Shown here piece after piece: positions 54,848 through 62,533 of a DNA stretch of 64,000 nucleotides. Where the stretch lies: NCBI RefSeq assembly GCF_029767755.1, contig NZ_JARUQS010000001.1, positions 1,574,502 to 1,638,501 on the forward strand. The letters are read 5' to 3'. The stretch comes from Thiomicrorhabdus sp. zzn3. Its GTDB lineage: Bacteria > Pseudomonadota > Gammaproteobacteria > Thiomicrospirales > Thiomicrospiraceae. The translations under genes and the position numbers were made by a program. Position 1 is the first letter of the stretch. Each line of letters starts with the position of its first letter. The notes under the pieces are model-generated. The model was not told where the DNA came from and did not search any database. It was given only the letters and a program-made list of their open reading frames with translations.

Positions 54848-55485
54848 CAGATGACATCCCTCATATCCAACTCGTCGTCCGACAAGCTTTCGGAGAACAT
54901 CTCTCTCTGCATCACTTTCTCGGCGTAATCCAGAATCGGCTTGGCTGATTTTGGCAAATCAATGCCCAATGACGGCAAACGCCATAGCAGCACCGCCATG
55001 CTGATATCCACCAAAGAATATTCATCGCTCATAAAGTACGGCTTGTGCTCAAACACAGGAATCAGTTGAATCAAACGCTCCAGCAAGTCACGGCGTGCTT
55101 TCTTAACGGCCTCTTCATCTTCGCTTTTGGTCACCGTCTCCACCAGCGGATACCACTCACGTTCAATTTGACGCAGCATTTGACGCGCACGGGCTTTGGA
55201 AATCGGGTCTACAGACATCAATGGGGGATGCGGGAAACGCTCATCTAAATATTCAATAATGACTTGCGGATCGTACAAGACCAGATCGCGATCCACTAGG
55301 GTTGGCAAAGTACCATAAGGATTCAACTCCAACAAATCTTCCGGAAGATTATCTTCTTCAACCGAAACAACTTCCAAAGGAATATCTTTCTCTTTGGCTA
55401 CCAAACGCACGCGGTGCGAACTTGGGCTTTTAGGATCAGAAAACAGCACCATTACAGAACGTTTGGTAATTGGAATATCGGTCAT
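54847..55485 (-). CDS. sspA: Stringent starvation protein A (glutathione S-transferase fold)
   Basis: RNA polymerase-associated protein of 212 residues, the exact length of E. coli SspA. N-terminal thioredoxin-like part: VMVLFSDPKSPSSHRVRLVAKEKD; then LVDRDLVLYDPQVIIEYLDERFPHPPL and a helical C-terminal domain (SLVDISMAVLLWRLPSLGIDLP). The frame opens at 55503, but the ATG at 55485 follows AGGAGTG. SspA acts in stationary phase and acid stress; it is paired with sspB. Confidence 0.95.
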   Translation of the reverse strand: MTDIPITKRSVMVLFSDPKSPSSHRVRLVAKEKDIPLEVVSVEEDNLPEDLLELNPYGTLPTLVDRDLVLYDPQVIIEYLDERFPHPPLMSVDPISKARARQMLRQIEREWYPLVETVTKSEDEEAVKKARRDLLERLIQLIPVFEHKPYFMSDEYSLVDISMAVLLWRLPSLGIDLPKSAKPILDYAEKVMQREMFSESLSDDELDMRDVI

Positions 55486-55705
55486 GCAAGCACTCCTATG
55501 CAAAGCAAAAATTAGACAAAACAGTTCTTACTAGTATACACCCCTTGTCAAGTCCCTGATTTAGCCGAAAAAATCGCAACAGCTGATTCCGCATCATGAT
55601 TTTGCTTTATCCCTAAATCCCCCCCTGTTTCTCCTCAATCCATCCGGAATGATTTGGCATTGATCGCAAATAAAGAACACTGTATTTCAGGATTGGAGGT
55701 TTTTC

Positions 55706-55754
55706 CCTATCGAAAAATTCAATAAAGTTTGCACTACTACACTCCAACGATAGG
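55706..55754. promoter_or_regulatory. Inverted repeat in the azoR promoter region
   Basis: CCTATCG (55706-55712) and CGATAGG (55748-55754) are perfect 7-bp inverted repeats 35 bp apart. The flanks extend the match (TTTTC before, AAAA after). The right arm is 8 bp from the azoR ATG and covers its ribosome binding site AGG. Candidate operator or mRNA structure; no regulator is encoded next to it. Confidence 0.4.
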
Positions 55755-55762
55755 AAAACACC

Positions 55763-56425
55763 ATGACAACACAGACCGATCACGCTTATACACTGCTTCG
55801 CATTGACGCCAGTGCACAAGCAAACGATGCATCACAATCCAAAAAGCTGGCCGACCGTTTTCAACAGGCCTGGTTAAAACAACATCCCGAAGGGCAAGTC
55901 ATTCATCACAACCTGGCCGACATGTCCCTGAAACATATCAACTCGGACTTTATCGGCGCCATGTACACCCCCGAAGCACAACGCAATGATGCACAAAAAC
56001 AGATCTTGGCCGAATCGGATCAGTGGGTAGCAGAACTGAAAAACGCCGATGCTCTGGTGATCAGTACACCGATGTATAACTTTTCCATTCCCTCTTATCT
56101 GAAAAGCTATCTGGATACGGTGACGCGAGTTGGAGAGACGTTCCGCTATGGTGAAAACGGACCAGAAGGATTACTTAATATTCCCAAAGTGGCAGTGATC
56201 ATGACTTCAGGTGGTGACTACACCCAGCCACCCTTGGATGCGATGAACTTTGTCACCCCTTATCTGCAAACGGTCTTGAGCTTCAACGGCCTGGATAACG
56301 CCATAATGATTGAAGCCCCTGGCATGAATATGGGAGGCGAAAAACAATTGCAGGGACTGAAACACGCCGAAGAGCAGATTGATCAGCTGTTTAACGAACC
56401 GTTAAATTCGCGTCAGTCGGCTTAG
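55763..56425 (+). CDS. azoR: FMN-dependent NADH-azoreductase/quinone reductase
   Basis: Flavodoxin-fold enzyme of 220 residues that reduces azo compounds and quinones with NADH. The AzoR features are LLRIDASAQANDASQSKKLADRF (phosphate loop of FMN, shown in part), LVISTPMYNFSIPSYLKSYLD and VIMTSGGDYTQPPLDAMNFV. AGGAAAA precedes the ATG. Its stop overlaps the stop of epmA by 4 bp in tail-to-tail arrangement. The likely role is detoxification of quinones; regulation may involve the upstream inverted repeat. Confidence 0.9.
   Translation: MTTQTDHAYTLLRIDASAQANDASQSKKLADRFQQAWLKQHPEGQVIHHNLADMSLKHINSDFIGAMYTPEAQRNDAQKQILAESDQWVAELKNADALVISTPMYNFSIPSYLKSYLDTVTRVGETFRYGENGPEGLLNIPKVAVIMTSGGDYTQPPLDAMNFVTPYLQTVLSFNGLDNAIMIEAPGMNMGGEKQLQGLKHAEEQIDQLFNEPLNSRQSA
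55865..55872. repeat. CAGGCCTG palindrome in azoR
   Basis: Context CAACAGGCCTGGTTAAAAC, read as Q-Q-A-W-L. Confidence 0.8.
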
Positions 56426-57420
56426 GCTTGCTGTATGCCGAACGCCATGCCCTGTTGAATATTATTCAAAGCTTGCTGTAACGCGAACAATCGATCTACT
56501 CCCAAGGCGACGCCGCTGCAATCGGGCAGCGGTCGCGCCTCTAGCGCCTGCAGCAGATTTTCATCCAAAGGGACACTCGGCAATCCCAACTCGGCGCGCT
56601 GTGCCAGAGAGGCTTCAAAGCGCTGACGGTAGGTGTCGGCATCGGCTAACTCATGATAGCCGTTTGCCAACTCCATGCCATTGACAAACACCTCAAAACG
56701 CTCGGCCACTTGCGGGTCATCCTCACACAACTGTGCCAAAGCGGCATCACGTGCCGGATAGTGATAAAGCAACGTAATGCCCATCTTGCCCTCGACCAAG
56801 CCCAGATTGGGTTCAATCACCTCAGTCAGCACCAGCTGCTCCCATAACGCTTTGTCGTCGGCATCCACGCCGACCACATCCGCTACTTGGTGAGCCTTGA
56901 GTACCGCTCGACACGTCTCGGCCGAGGCGGTGAAAATATCTTCAACCCCTGCATAACGCCGAAAAGCGTCCTGATAAGAGATCGACTCCACCGCCAAATC
57001 GCCGAGAACGGTTTTCAACAGGCCCGCGACCTCTTCCATCAGATCAAACATGGAAAAACCAATTCGGTACCACTCGAGCATCGTAAATTCGATTTGATGG
57101 CGCGGACTCAAGTCCCCGTCCCGGAACACCTTGCCGAGATAAAAAATATCCCCGCTGCCGGCGCACAACAGGCGTTTCATCGGATATTCCGGCGAAGTGT
57201 GCAAGTAAAATCGCTGCCGTTGCGCCTCACCGGGAAGGCGCACCTCCGTCGACAGTGCATGCAGATGCACATCCGGCACCCCTGCAGCAGACAGAATCGG
57301 CGTATCCACCTCGGTCACACTCCGGGCATAAAAAAACGCCCGCAGCGTTTGCACCAGCTGCGAGCGTTTTTTAAGGCGATCCGCCAATGAATGGGTTGTT
57401 AGTCCCGCCTTATTTGGCAC
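56422..57420 (-). CDS. epmA: Elongation factor P--(R)-beta-lysine ligase EpmA
   Basis: Class II lysyl-tRNA-synthetase-like enzyme that attaches (R)-beta-lysine to Lys34 of EF-P. About 332 residues: [22 protein letters not shown] near the start, then [59 protein letters not shown] and [16 protein letters not shown]. No tRNA anticodon-binding domain, as expected. The frame runs to 57465, overlapping efp; GTG at 57420, which overlaps the efp stop by 11 bp, gives the normal N-terminal length. It is downstream of efp in the same operon. Confidence 0.93.
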   Translation of the reverse strand: MPNKAGLTTHSLADRLKKRSQLVQTLRAFFYARSVTEVDTPILSAAGVPDVHLHALSTEVRLPGEAQRQRFYLHTSPEYPMKRLLCAGSGDIFYLGKVFRDGDLSPRHQIEFTMLEWYRIGFSMFDLMEEVAGLLKTVLGDLAVESISYQDAFRRYAGVEDIFTASAETCRAVLKAHQVADVVGVDADDKALWEQLVLTEVIEPNLGLVEGKMGITLLYHYPARDAALAQLCEDDPQVAERFEVFVNGMELANGYHELADADTYRQRFEASLAQRAELGLPSVPLDENLLQALEARPLPDCSGVALGVDRLFALQQALNNIQQGMAFGIQQA

Positions 57421-57976
57421 GCGACACGTACTCGCCTTTTTCAGTGTTGACGATAACTTTTTCACCGATCTGGACGAACAGTGGAACTTGAACCACCGCG
57501 CCCGTTGACAGAGTCGCTGGTTTACCGCCGGTTCCAGCCGTATCGCCTTTCAGCCCAGGATCGGTTTCGGTGACTTCCAACGTCACTTGCTTGGGTGGCG
57601 TCACCGAAATCGGCTGACCGTTAAACAACGTCACCGTGCACATATCCTGCTCGATCATCCACTTGCTGACATCGGCGACTGCCGCTTCAGAAGCTTGGTA
57701 TTGGTCGAAAGTTTCAGGATCCATAAAGTGCCAGAATTCACCGTCATTGTAGAGATATTGCAATTCGGTATCGACGACGTCAGCGGCATCGACTTTCTCA
57801 CCGGACTTAAAGGTGTTTTCCAATACGCGACCCGTCATCAGGTTGCGGTATTTTACCCGGTTGAACGCCTGGCCTTTTCCTGGCTGAACAATGGTGTTTT
57901 CAATAATTGAGCAAGGCTGACCGTCCATTAAGAACTTCAAACCGGCCTTAAATTCGTTGGTGCTGTAAGTTGCCAT
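57410..57976 (-). CDS. efp: Translation elongation factor P
   Basis: Relieves ribosome stalling at proline runs. The 188-residue protein has the three beta-barrel domains; the modified residue is Lys34 in [18 protein letters not shown], matching E. coli. C-terminal [18 protein letters not shown] is typical. AGGTAAAG precedes the ATG. The gene overlaps epmA and is divergent from epmB, so the whole beta-lysylation system is clustered at 56.4-59.1 kb. Confidence 0.97.
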   Translation of the reverse strand: MATYSTNEFKAGLKFLMDGQPCSIIENTIVQPGKGQAFNRVKYRNLMTGRVLENTFKSGEKVDAADVVDTELQYLYNDGEFWHFMDPETFDQYQASEAAVADVSKWMIEQDMCTVTLFNGQPISVTPPKQVTLEVTETDPGLKGDTAGTGGKPATLSTGAVVQVPLFVQIGEKVIVNTEKGEYVSRAK

Positions 57977-58114
57977 ATCTTTACCTGAGGGTTTACCTTA
58001 AAATAATCATTTGCAAATCCAGTTATTTTAACCGAAAACCCCACAAACAGAAAACCAAACCGAAAACACACTGCAAGAACCGCCTAAACGATATCAAATC
58101 AGCGCTTAATCATA

Positions 58115-59050
58115 ATGGATACCAAACTCAAGCAACTTTGCCAAACCCTGCAACTCGACCCCGCTTCCCTCGGACTGGTAAAAAGTAACTTTCCATTTAA
58201 GGCGCACGCGGATTTTATTGAGCAGATTGAAACCGGCCAGCCAGACGACCCGCTTCTAAAACAGGTTTTACCGATTGAGGCGGAGTCGCAGGTTCATCCT
58301 GAGTTTTCGCACGATCCGGTTGGCGACCTGAAGGCCAACCCTACACCGAGCTTAATCCACAAATATCACGGCCGGGTCTTGCTGATGGCCAGTCCGCGCT
58401 GTGACATTCATTGCCGCTACTGCTTTCGTCGCCACTTTCCGTATGAAGCCCAGATCAACCAACGCCACTGGGACAGCGCACTGCAAACCATTGCCGCTGA
58501 TGAAACCATTCATGAAGTGATTTTAAGCGGCGGCGACCCGTTTACCTTGGGGGAAACCGCTTTAGTGACACTGATTGAAAAAATCGAAACCATTAAACAT
58601 GTCCAAACGTTGCGCATCCATACGCGTACGCCGATCGTGGCACCAAGCAAAGCGCCGATAGACGCCTTTTTAAACTGGGCACAGCAGAGCCGGCTGAATA
58701 AAGTAATGGTGGTGCATTGCAACCACCCGCATGAACTCAGCAATAAAACTCAATATTGCCTTAACGCTTACCGTCAGGCCGGATTTCAACTGCTGAATCA
58801 GAGTGTGCTGCTCAACGGGGTAAACGATCGTGAAGATATCCTAATCGAATTGAGTCACAAGCTGTTTGCACAAGGGGTTTTGCCCTACTATCTACATCAA
58901 CTTGACCGGGTTCAAGGAGCGGCACATTTTGAAGTGACGTTGCAACGCGCGCAGGCATTGATGGAAACACTCAGAAAGCAACTGCCAGGTTACCTGGTGC
59001 CTAAGCTGGTCCAGGAAATGGCCGGCGAGCCCTACAAAACCCCGCTTTGA
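58115..59050 (+). CDS. epmB: EF-P beta-lysylation protein EpmB (lysine 2,3-aminomutase family)
   Basis: Radical SAM, PLP-dependent aminomutase that converts (S)-alpha-lysine to (R)-beta-lysine for EF-P. The 311-residue protein has the radical SAM cluster motif C-x3-C-x2-C in SPRCDIHCRYCFRRHFPY (about residue 96), EVILSGGDPF, LRIHTRTPIVAP and GVLPYYLHQLDRVQGAAHFEV. The last includes the PLP-binding region seen in this group. It is divergent from efp with a 138-bp gap that must hold both promoters. Confidence 0.95.
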   Translation: MDTKLKQLCQTLQLDPASLGLVKSNFPFKAHADFIEQIETGQPDDPLLKQVLPIEAESQVHPEFSHDPVGDLKANPTPSLIHKYHGRVLLMASPRCDIHCRYCFRRHFPYEAQINQRHWDSALQTIAADETIHEVILSGGDPFTLGETALVTLIEKIETIKHVQTLRIHTRTPIVAPSKAPIDAFLNWAQQSRLNKVMVVHCNHPHELSNKTQYCLNAYRQAGFQLLNQSVLLNGVNDREDILIELSHKLFAQGVLPYYLHQLDRVQGAAHFEVTLQRAQALMETLRKQLPGYLVPKLVQEMAGEPYKTPL

Positions 59051-59083
59051 TATCAACTTTTTTCAACCAGCTGCTAGACAGGC

Positions 59084-60661
59084 CTATTCCAAACCGTATT
59101 TGGCTTTAAAACCGCAATTCCCCTGCGGCAACCAAGCCGGCCCCGTATAGTATTTTTCATACACCGGTTCGAGTATCTTTTCCCGATAATAAGCGTAGTT
59201 AAACTTCTGTCCTGTTACCAGATAATAGATCACGCTGGCATCGCCGCTTTTAAGCGGCTTCAATGCCGTTACGTTTAGAGATTCAAAAAACGGTTCGATT
59301 TTTTTCAGGTCTTTCTGACTCGTTACAAATAGAGTTAAGTCGGTGCCATCCAGAGCCTTGAAATCGGTCAACTTATCGTCTTCGCGGCCGTATTTGGAGC
59401 GACTCATAAACACATGAATATCGTCGTTACCGCAGTAGTAAGCCAAGGTGGATTGACTGCTGTAATCCAAGGTAAACAGCGTCTGTTGCGGCAGTTGCTC
59501 GCACACTTGTTCGGTCTGCAGATACAATGCCACCTGATGCTGCTGCGCCGGCGACACCACCCGTTCCACAAACGGCAACAGCCCCAGCAGCACCGCCGCG
59601 ATCAGCAGCGACGACACCCCGTTAAACACCAGCAAGCCCTTAAGTCTGGCGGATGACAATCCGGCATACAACAGATACAGAATTGGGATGGAAAGCAGCG
59701 GCCAGTGCAAGCCGACCGGATTGGAGAGACTCACCACCAACAAGACCAACAATAGCGGCAAGGCAGCATAGAGTACCAGCGGCTGTAGCCAGGCCTGCTC
59801 ACTTTTAGCAAAGCTGCGATACGCCTTTTCTTTGACCCAGTCATAAACGCCTTTTGGCGACAGCATCGCGATCAACATCGCAATCAAAACCGCGGTATTG
59901 GTCAAGTCAATCTCGCTGTCACGGGTGCGCGAAAAGAAGTTAAACAGAACATTGTTCCAGCAGTGCGTCCAGTTAAACCACAGGTTTTCGGCGACAAACG
60001 CGAGTACGATCAGCGCCATCACCAATGGGCGCTTCCAGCCGTAACGGCGCGCATAGACCACACTGAAAACCAACAGGCCTGCCAGCATAAAGGCGGCGAA
60101 GTACTTGGACAAAAACGCCAAGCCTAAAAATAGTCCGCCCCACAAAACCGGCCACAATGACGAACTGTGCAACGCGCGTGCAAAGAAGTAGAAACCGAGC
60201 ATGGCGAACAGCGCCAGTACGGTGTCATTGGCATTAATGACAAACATCAAGGAGACCGGCGAAACAAAAAACGCCAGCGCCACGTAGAAAGCGCGTTTGG
60301 CGGTGGCATGACCCACGCCCGAATGGTTGTCTTGCGGAACAAAAACCAGCAGGCGATAAAGCAGCCAACTCATCAATACCGAAGCCGCAAAGGCAAAACC
60401 TCGGTAGACATAAAGATGATCGCCAAGCTGACTCAAGACGGCATTGACCCAGCCGACAGCCGGCGGATGATCGTAATGCCCCCAAGCGGGATTTTGCCCC
60501 CACCAGATAAAGTAGGCCTCGTCTCCGGTCAGCGGAATCCACACCAGCAATGCGACTTTCAAGACAATAAACGCCCCGATCAAACGCTTTTCAAAAACGG
60601 ACAGGCCTGCCCAAAGTTGAGCCTTGGAAGGAGAGGCTAAGGAAGAATCGGAACGCACCAC
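59084..60661 (-). CDS. GT-C family polyprenyl-sugar glycosyltransferase (GT39/PMT_2-like)
   Basis: Integral membrane protein of 525 residues with about ten hydrophobic segments and a C-terminal periplasmic part. The N-terminal catalytic loop has TGDEAYFIWWGQNPAWGHYDHPP, where Asp-Glu and His-Tyr-Asp-His are the hallmark of ArnT/PMT-like enzymes that use lipid-linked sugars. It starts at GTG behind AAGGAATC, 6 bp after the PAP2-like gene, so it belongs to the ubiA operon. Given the arabinose-precursor genes around it, it is a candidate arabinosyltransferase, but the sugar and acceptor are not proven. A repeat variant (CAGGCCTA) overlaps its stop. Confidence 0.85.
   Translation of the reverse strand: MVRSDSSLASPSKAQLWAGLSVFEKRLIGAFIVLKVALLVWIPLTGDEAYFIWWGQNPAWGHYDHPPAVGWVNAVLSQLGDHLYVYRGFAFAASVLMSWLLYRLLVFVPQDNHSGVGHATAKRAFYVALAFFVSPVSLMFVINANDTVLALFAMLGFYFFARALHSSSLWPVLWGGLFLGLAFLSKYFAAFMLAGLLVFSVVYARRYGWKRPLVMALIVLAFVAENLWFNWTHCWNNVLFNFFSRTRDSEIDLTNTAVLIAMLIAMLSPKGVYDWVKEKAYRSFAKSEQAWLQPLVLYAALPLLLVLLVVSLSNPVGLHWPLLSIPILYLLYAGLSSARLKGLLVFNGVSSLLIAAVLLGLLPFVERVVSPAQQHQVALYLQTEQVCEQLPQQTLFTLDYSSQSTLAYYCGNDDIHVFMSRSKYGREDDKLTDFKALDGTDLTLFVTSQKDLKKIEPFFESLNVTALKPLKSGDASVIYYLVTGQKFNYAYYREKILEPVYEKYYTGPAWLPQGNCGFKAKYGLE
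59790..59797. repeat. CAGGCCTG palindrome in the glycosyltransferase gene (1)
   Basis: Context GCCAGGCCTGCTCACTTTT; read in the gene as S-E-Q-A-W-L. Confidence 0.8.
60074..60081. repeat. CAGGCCTG palindrome in the glycosyltransferase gene (2)
   Basis: Context CAACAGGCCTGCCAG; read in the gene as A-G-L-L. Confidence 0.75.
60602..60609. repeat. CAGGCCTG palindrome in the glycosyltransferase gene (3)
   Basis: Context GGACAGGCCTGCCCAAAG; read in the gene as W-A-G-L-S. Three copies in 1.6 kb is the densest run inside one gene. Confidence 0.75.
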
Positions 60662-60667
60662 GATTCC

Positions 60668-61099
60668 TTAAAAAACCAGAATGTAAGAAACGCTGTTAAG
60701 CACAAGTGCACTGACAATGCCCACCGCAATGCCGGCGAGGATTTCCAGTTTGGAATGTCCCATACGTTCCCGCAGAATCGTATGCTCCACCCCCACATGC
60801 AGGTTCAGCGCATTGATGCGCTCGGCATGGCGGCCGATTTGACGGCGCAGACTGTTGGCATCCAGCATCACCACAAACGCCACCCCAACGGCAACGCCAA
60901 AGGCAGGATGATCCAGACCTTCGCGCAGTGCAACCATCGCCGCGACACTGCTGACAATCGCGCTGTGGTTGCTCGGCATGCCGCCGTAACCGATCAGATC
61001 AAACGCCAAACGGCGCTCGCGGATGCAGTTAACCGCAAATTTGGTGACGCCGGTGACCAGCCAGGCAAAAAACGGGGTCAACGCATAGGTTAAATCCAT
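60668..61099 (-). CDS. Divergent PAP2 family membrane phosphatase (DUF212), candidate DPPR phosphatase
   Basis: Membrane protein of 143 residues of the divergent PAP2 (DUF212) family: GYGGMPSNHSAIVSSVAAMVALREGLDHPAFGVAVGVAF, given here in two parts, GYGGMPSNHSAIVSSV and GLDHPAFGVAV, then MLDANSLRRQIGRHAERIN, and HTILRERMGHSKLEILAGI. The SNH motif with its His is the core of the PAP2 superfamily site. In mycobacteria a PAP2-type protein is the proposed phosphatase of decaprenyl-phosphoryl-5-phosphoribose; the position between the ubiA-type and glycosyltransferase genes suggests the same job. GAGAGG precedes the ATG. Confidence 0.82.
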   Translation of the reverse strand: MDLTYALTPFFAWLVTGVTKFAVNCIRERRLAFDLIGYGGMPSNHSAIVSSVAAMVALREGLDHPAFGVAVGVAFVVMLDANSLRRQIGRHAERINALNLHVGVEHTILRERMGHSKLEILAGIAVGIVSALVLNSVSYILVF

Positions 61100-61125
61100 G
61101 TTCGCTTTACCTCTCCATCATGCGA

Positions 61126-62022
61126 TTATGCGGCCGCAGGCCACAGGGCCCAGACGGATGCAATCACCCAGCCTAAAACCGTCAGCATCAATTGTTTATC
61201 CGCCAACAAGGCATCGGTCGGGGATTCGCCTTCGCCGATAAACTCCACAATGTACCAGTAACGGAACAGACCAAACAGCACAAACGGCACTGTCACCACC
61301 AGCTCGGGGCGCGCCGACATCACAAAAAAGCTGTAGAACAACAAGGCGCCGGTGGCGGAAATCTCTGCAAACTTATCGACAATCGACACCGAATACATTT
61401 TTAACACCTTGCGCGCGCCATCGCCGCTCTGCATTAACTCCTGGCGGCGTTTAATCGCCGCCAGAAACAGCGCCAAACTCAAGGTGGTGACAAACATCCA
61501 GGAAGAGACCGGGACCTCAATCGCCATGGCGCCGGCATACACCCGCAACACAAAGCCGATGGCGATGGTAAAAATATCCAGCACCGGCTGGTGTTTCAAA
61601 AAATAAGAGTACGCCAGATTGAGGAGCAGATAGGCGAGAATCACCGCCATCACTTGCGGCTGTAAAAACACCCCGCCGATCAACAGCGCATAAAGCCCTA
61701 ACAATAATGTCACCGCTTGACCTGGCTTGACTTGACCGCTGGCCAGCGGGCGCTTCAGCGATTTAACCGGGTGCTTACGATCATCCTCAATGTCGCGCAG
61801 ATCGTTGACAATATAGGTCGCCGACGACGCCAGACTGAACAGCACAAACGCCAGTACCGCCTGTGAAACCGCTTCCCACTGCAAAAACAGACCGGCAAAA
61901 ATCAACGGCGCGAACACAAAACCGTTTTTAACCCATTGACGCGGTCGCATCAATTTGAAAAGACCGAAAAGCGCCGCGGACGAAACCGATTTATTCGCCG
62001 TGTGATCGGTGTTAGAATTCAT
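61126..62022 (-). CDS. UbiA-family polyprenyl-phosphate phosphoribosyltransferase (DPPR synthase type)
   Basis: Membrane prenyltransferase-fold enzyme of 298 residues with about eight hydrophobic segments. The first Asp-rich motif is TYIVNDLRDIEDDRKHPVKS, followed by LKRPLASGQVKPGQA. This N-D-x-x-D-x-x-x-D-R-x-H-P-x-K spelling is that of mycobacterial Rv3806c, which makes decaprenyl-phosphoryl-5-phosphoribose, not of ubiquinone UbiA. The second motif region is SIVDKFAEISATGALLFYSF. The ATG at 62022 is used; the frame extends upstream without family resemblance. First gene of the minus-strand arm, divergent from gtrA. Confidence 0.85.
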   Translation of the reverse strand: MNSNTDHTANKSVSSAALFGLFKLMRPRQWVKNGFVFAPLIFAGLFLQWEAVSQAVLAFVLFSLASSATYIVNDLRDIEDDRKHPVKSLKRPLASGQVKPGQAVTLLLGLYALLIGGVFLQPQVMAVILAYLLLNLAYSYFLKHQPVLDIFTIAIGFVLRVYAGAMAIEVPVSSWMFVTTLSLALFLAAIKRRQELMQSGDGARKVLKMYSVSIVDKFAEISATGALLFYSFFVMSARPELVVTVPFVLFGLFRYWYIVEFIGEGESPTDALLADKQLMLTVLGWVIASVWALWPAAA

Positions 62023-62125
62023 GACAATTATTGAACCTTGGATAAACCGTGAACAGCCTCGTTCGCAGCGACTCTTTTCATGTATTGCCGCAAAATGCGC
62101 AAAGAGCCTGCAAAGAACCATCACT

Positions 62126-62533
62126 ATGAAGATTGCGCTAATTTACACGATTTTTGCGGTCATCGCCACCGCCGCCAACATTCTCAGCCAGGATATCACC
62201 CTGCGACTTTACAGCGGTCTGTATACGATCACCCTCTCCATTCTCGTCGGAACTGCGGTCGGCCTGGTGGTAAAGTATGTCCTGGACAAAAAATACATCT
62301 TCCAATATCAAACCCAAAACCTGCAACACGACAGCCGCACGTTCATGCTCTATAGCTTGATGGGCGTGTTGACCACGGTCATTTTCTGGGGCTTTGAGTT
62401 CGGCTTCGACGCACTGTTTGCCACCAAAGAGATGCGCTACCTCGGCGGCGTCATCGGCTTGGCGATCGGCTACTTTATCAAATACCAGCTCGACAAACGT
62501 TTTGTATTTGTCCACAAGGAAGCCACCCCATGA
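62126..62533 (+). CDS. GtrA family membrane protein
   Basis: Protein of 135 residues with four membrane segments, the size and pattern of GtrA-like flippase-type proteins (ILSQDITLRLYSGLYTITLSI; VGLVVKYVLDKKYIF; GFALFATKE-type loop; GYFIKYQLDKRFVF). In mycobacteria the GtrA-like Rv3789 lies beside dprE1 and was linked to flipping or delivering decaprenyl-phosphoryl-arabinose. It overlaps dprE1 by 4 bp. The ATG at 62126 starts the first membrane segment; the ribosome binding site is weak. Confidence 0.85.
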   Translation: MKIALIYTIFAVIATAANILSQDITLRLYSGLYTITLSILVGTAVGLVVKYVLDKKYIFQYQTQNLQHDSRTFMLYSLMGVLTTVIFWGFEFGFDALFATKEMRYLGGVIGLAIGYFIKYQLDKRFVFVHKEATP

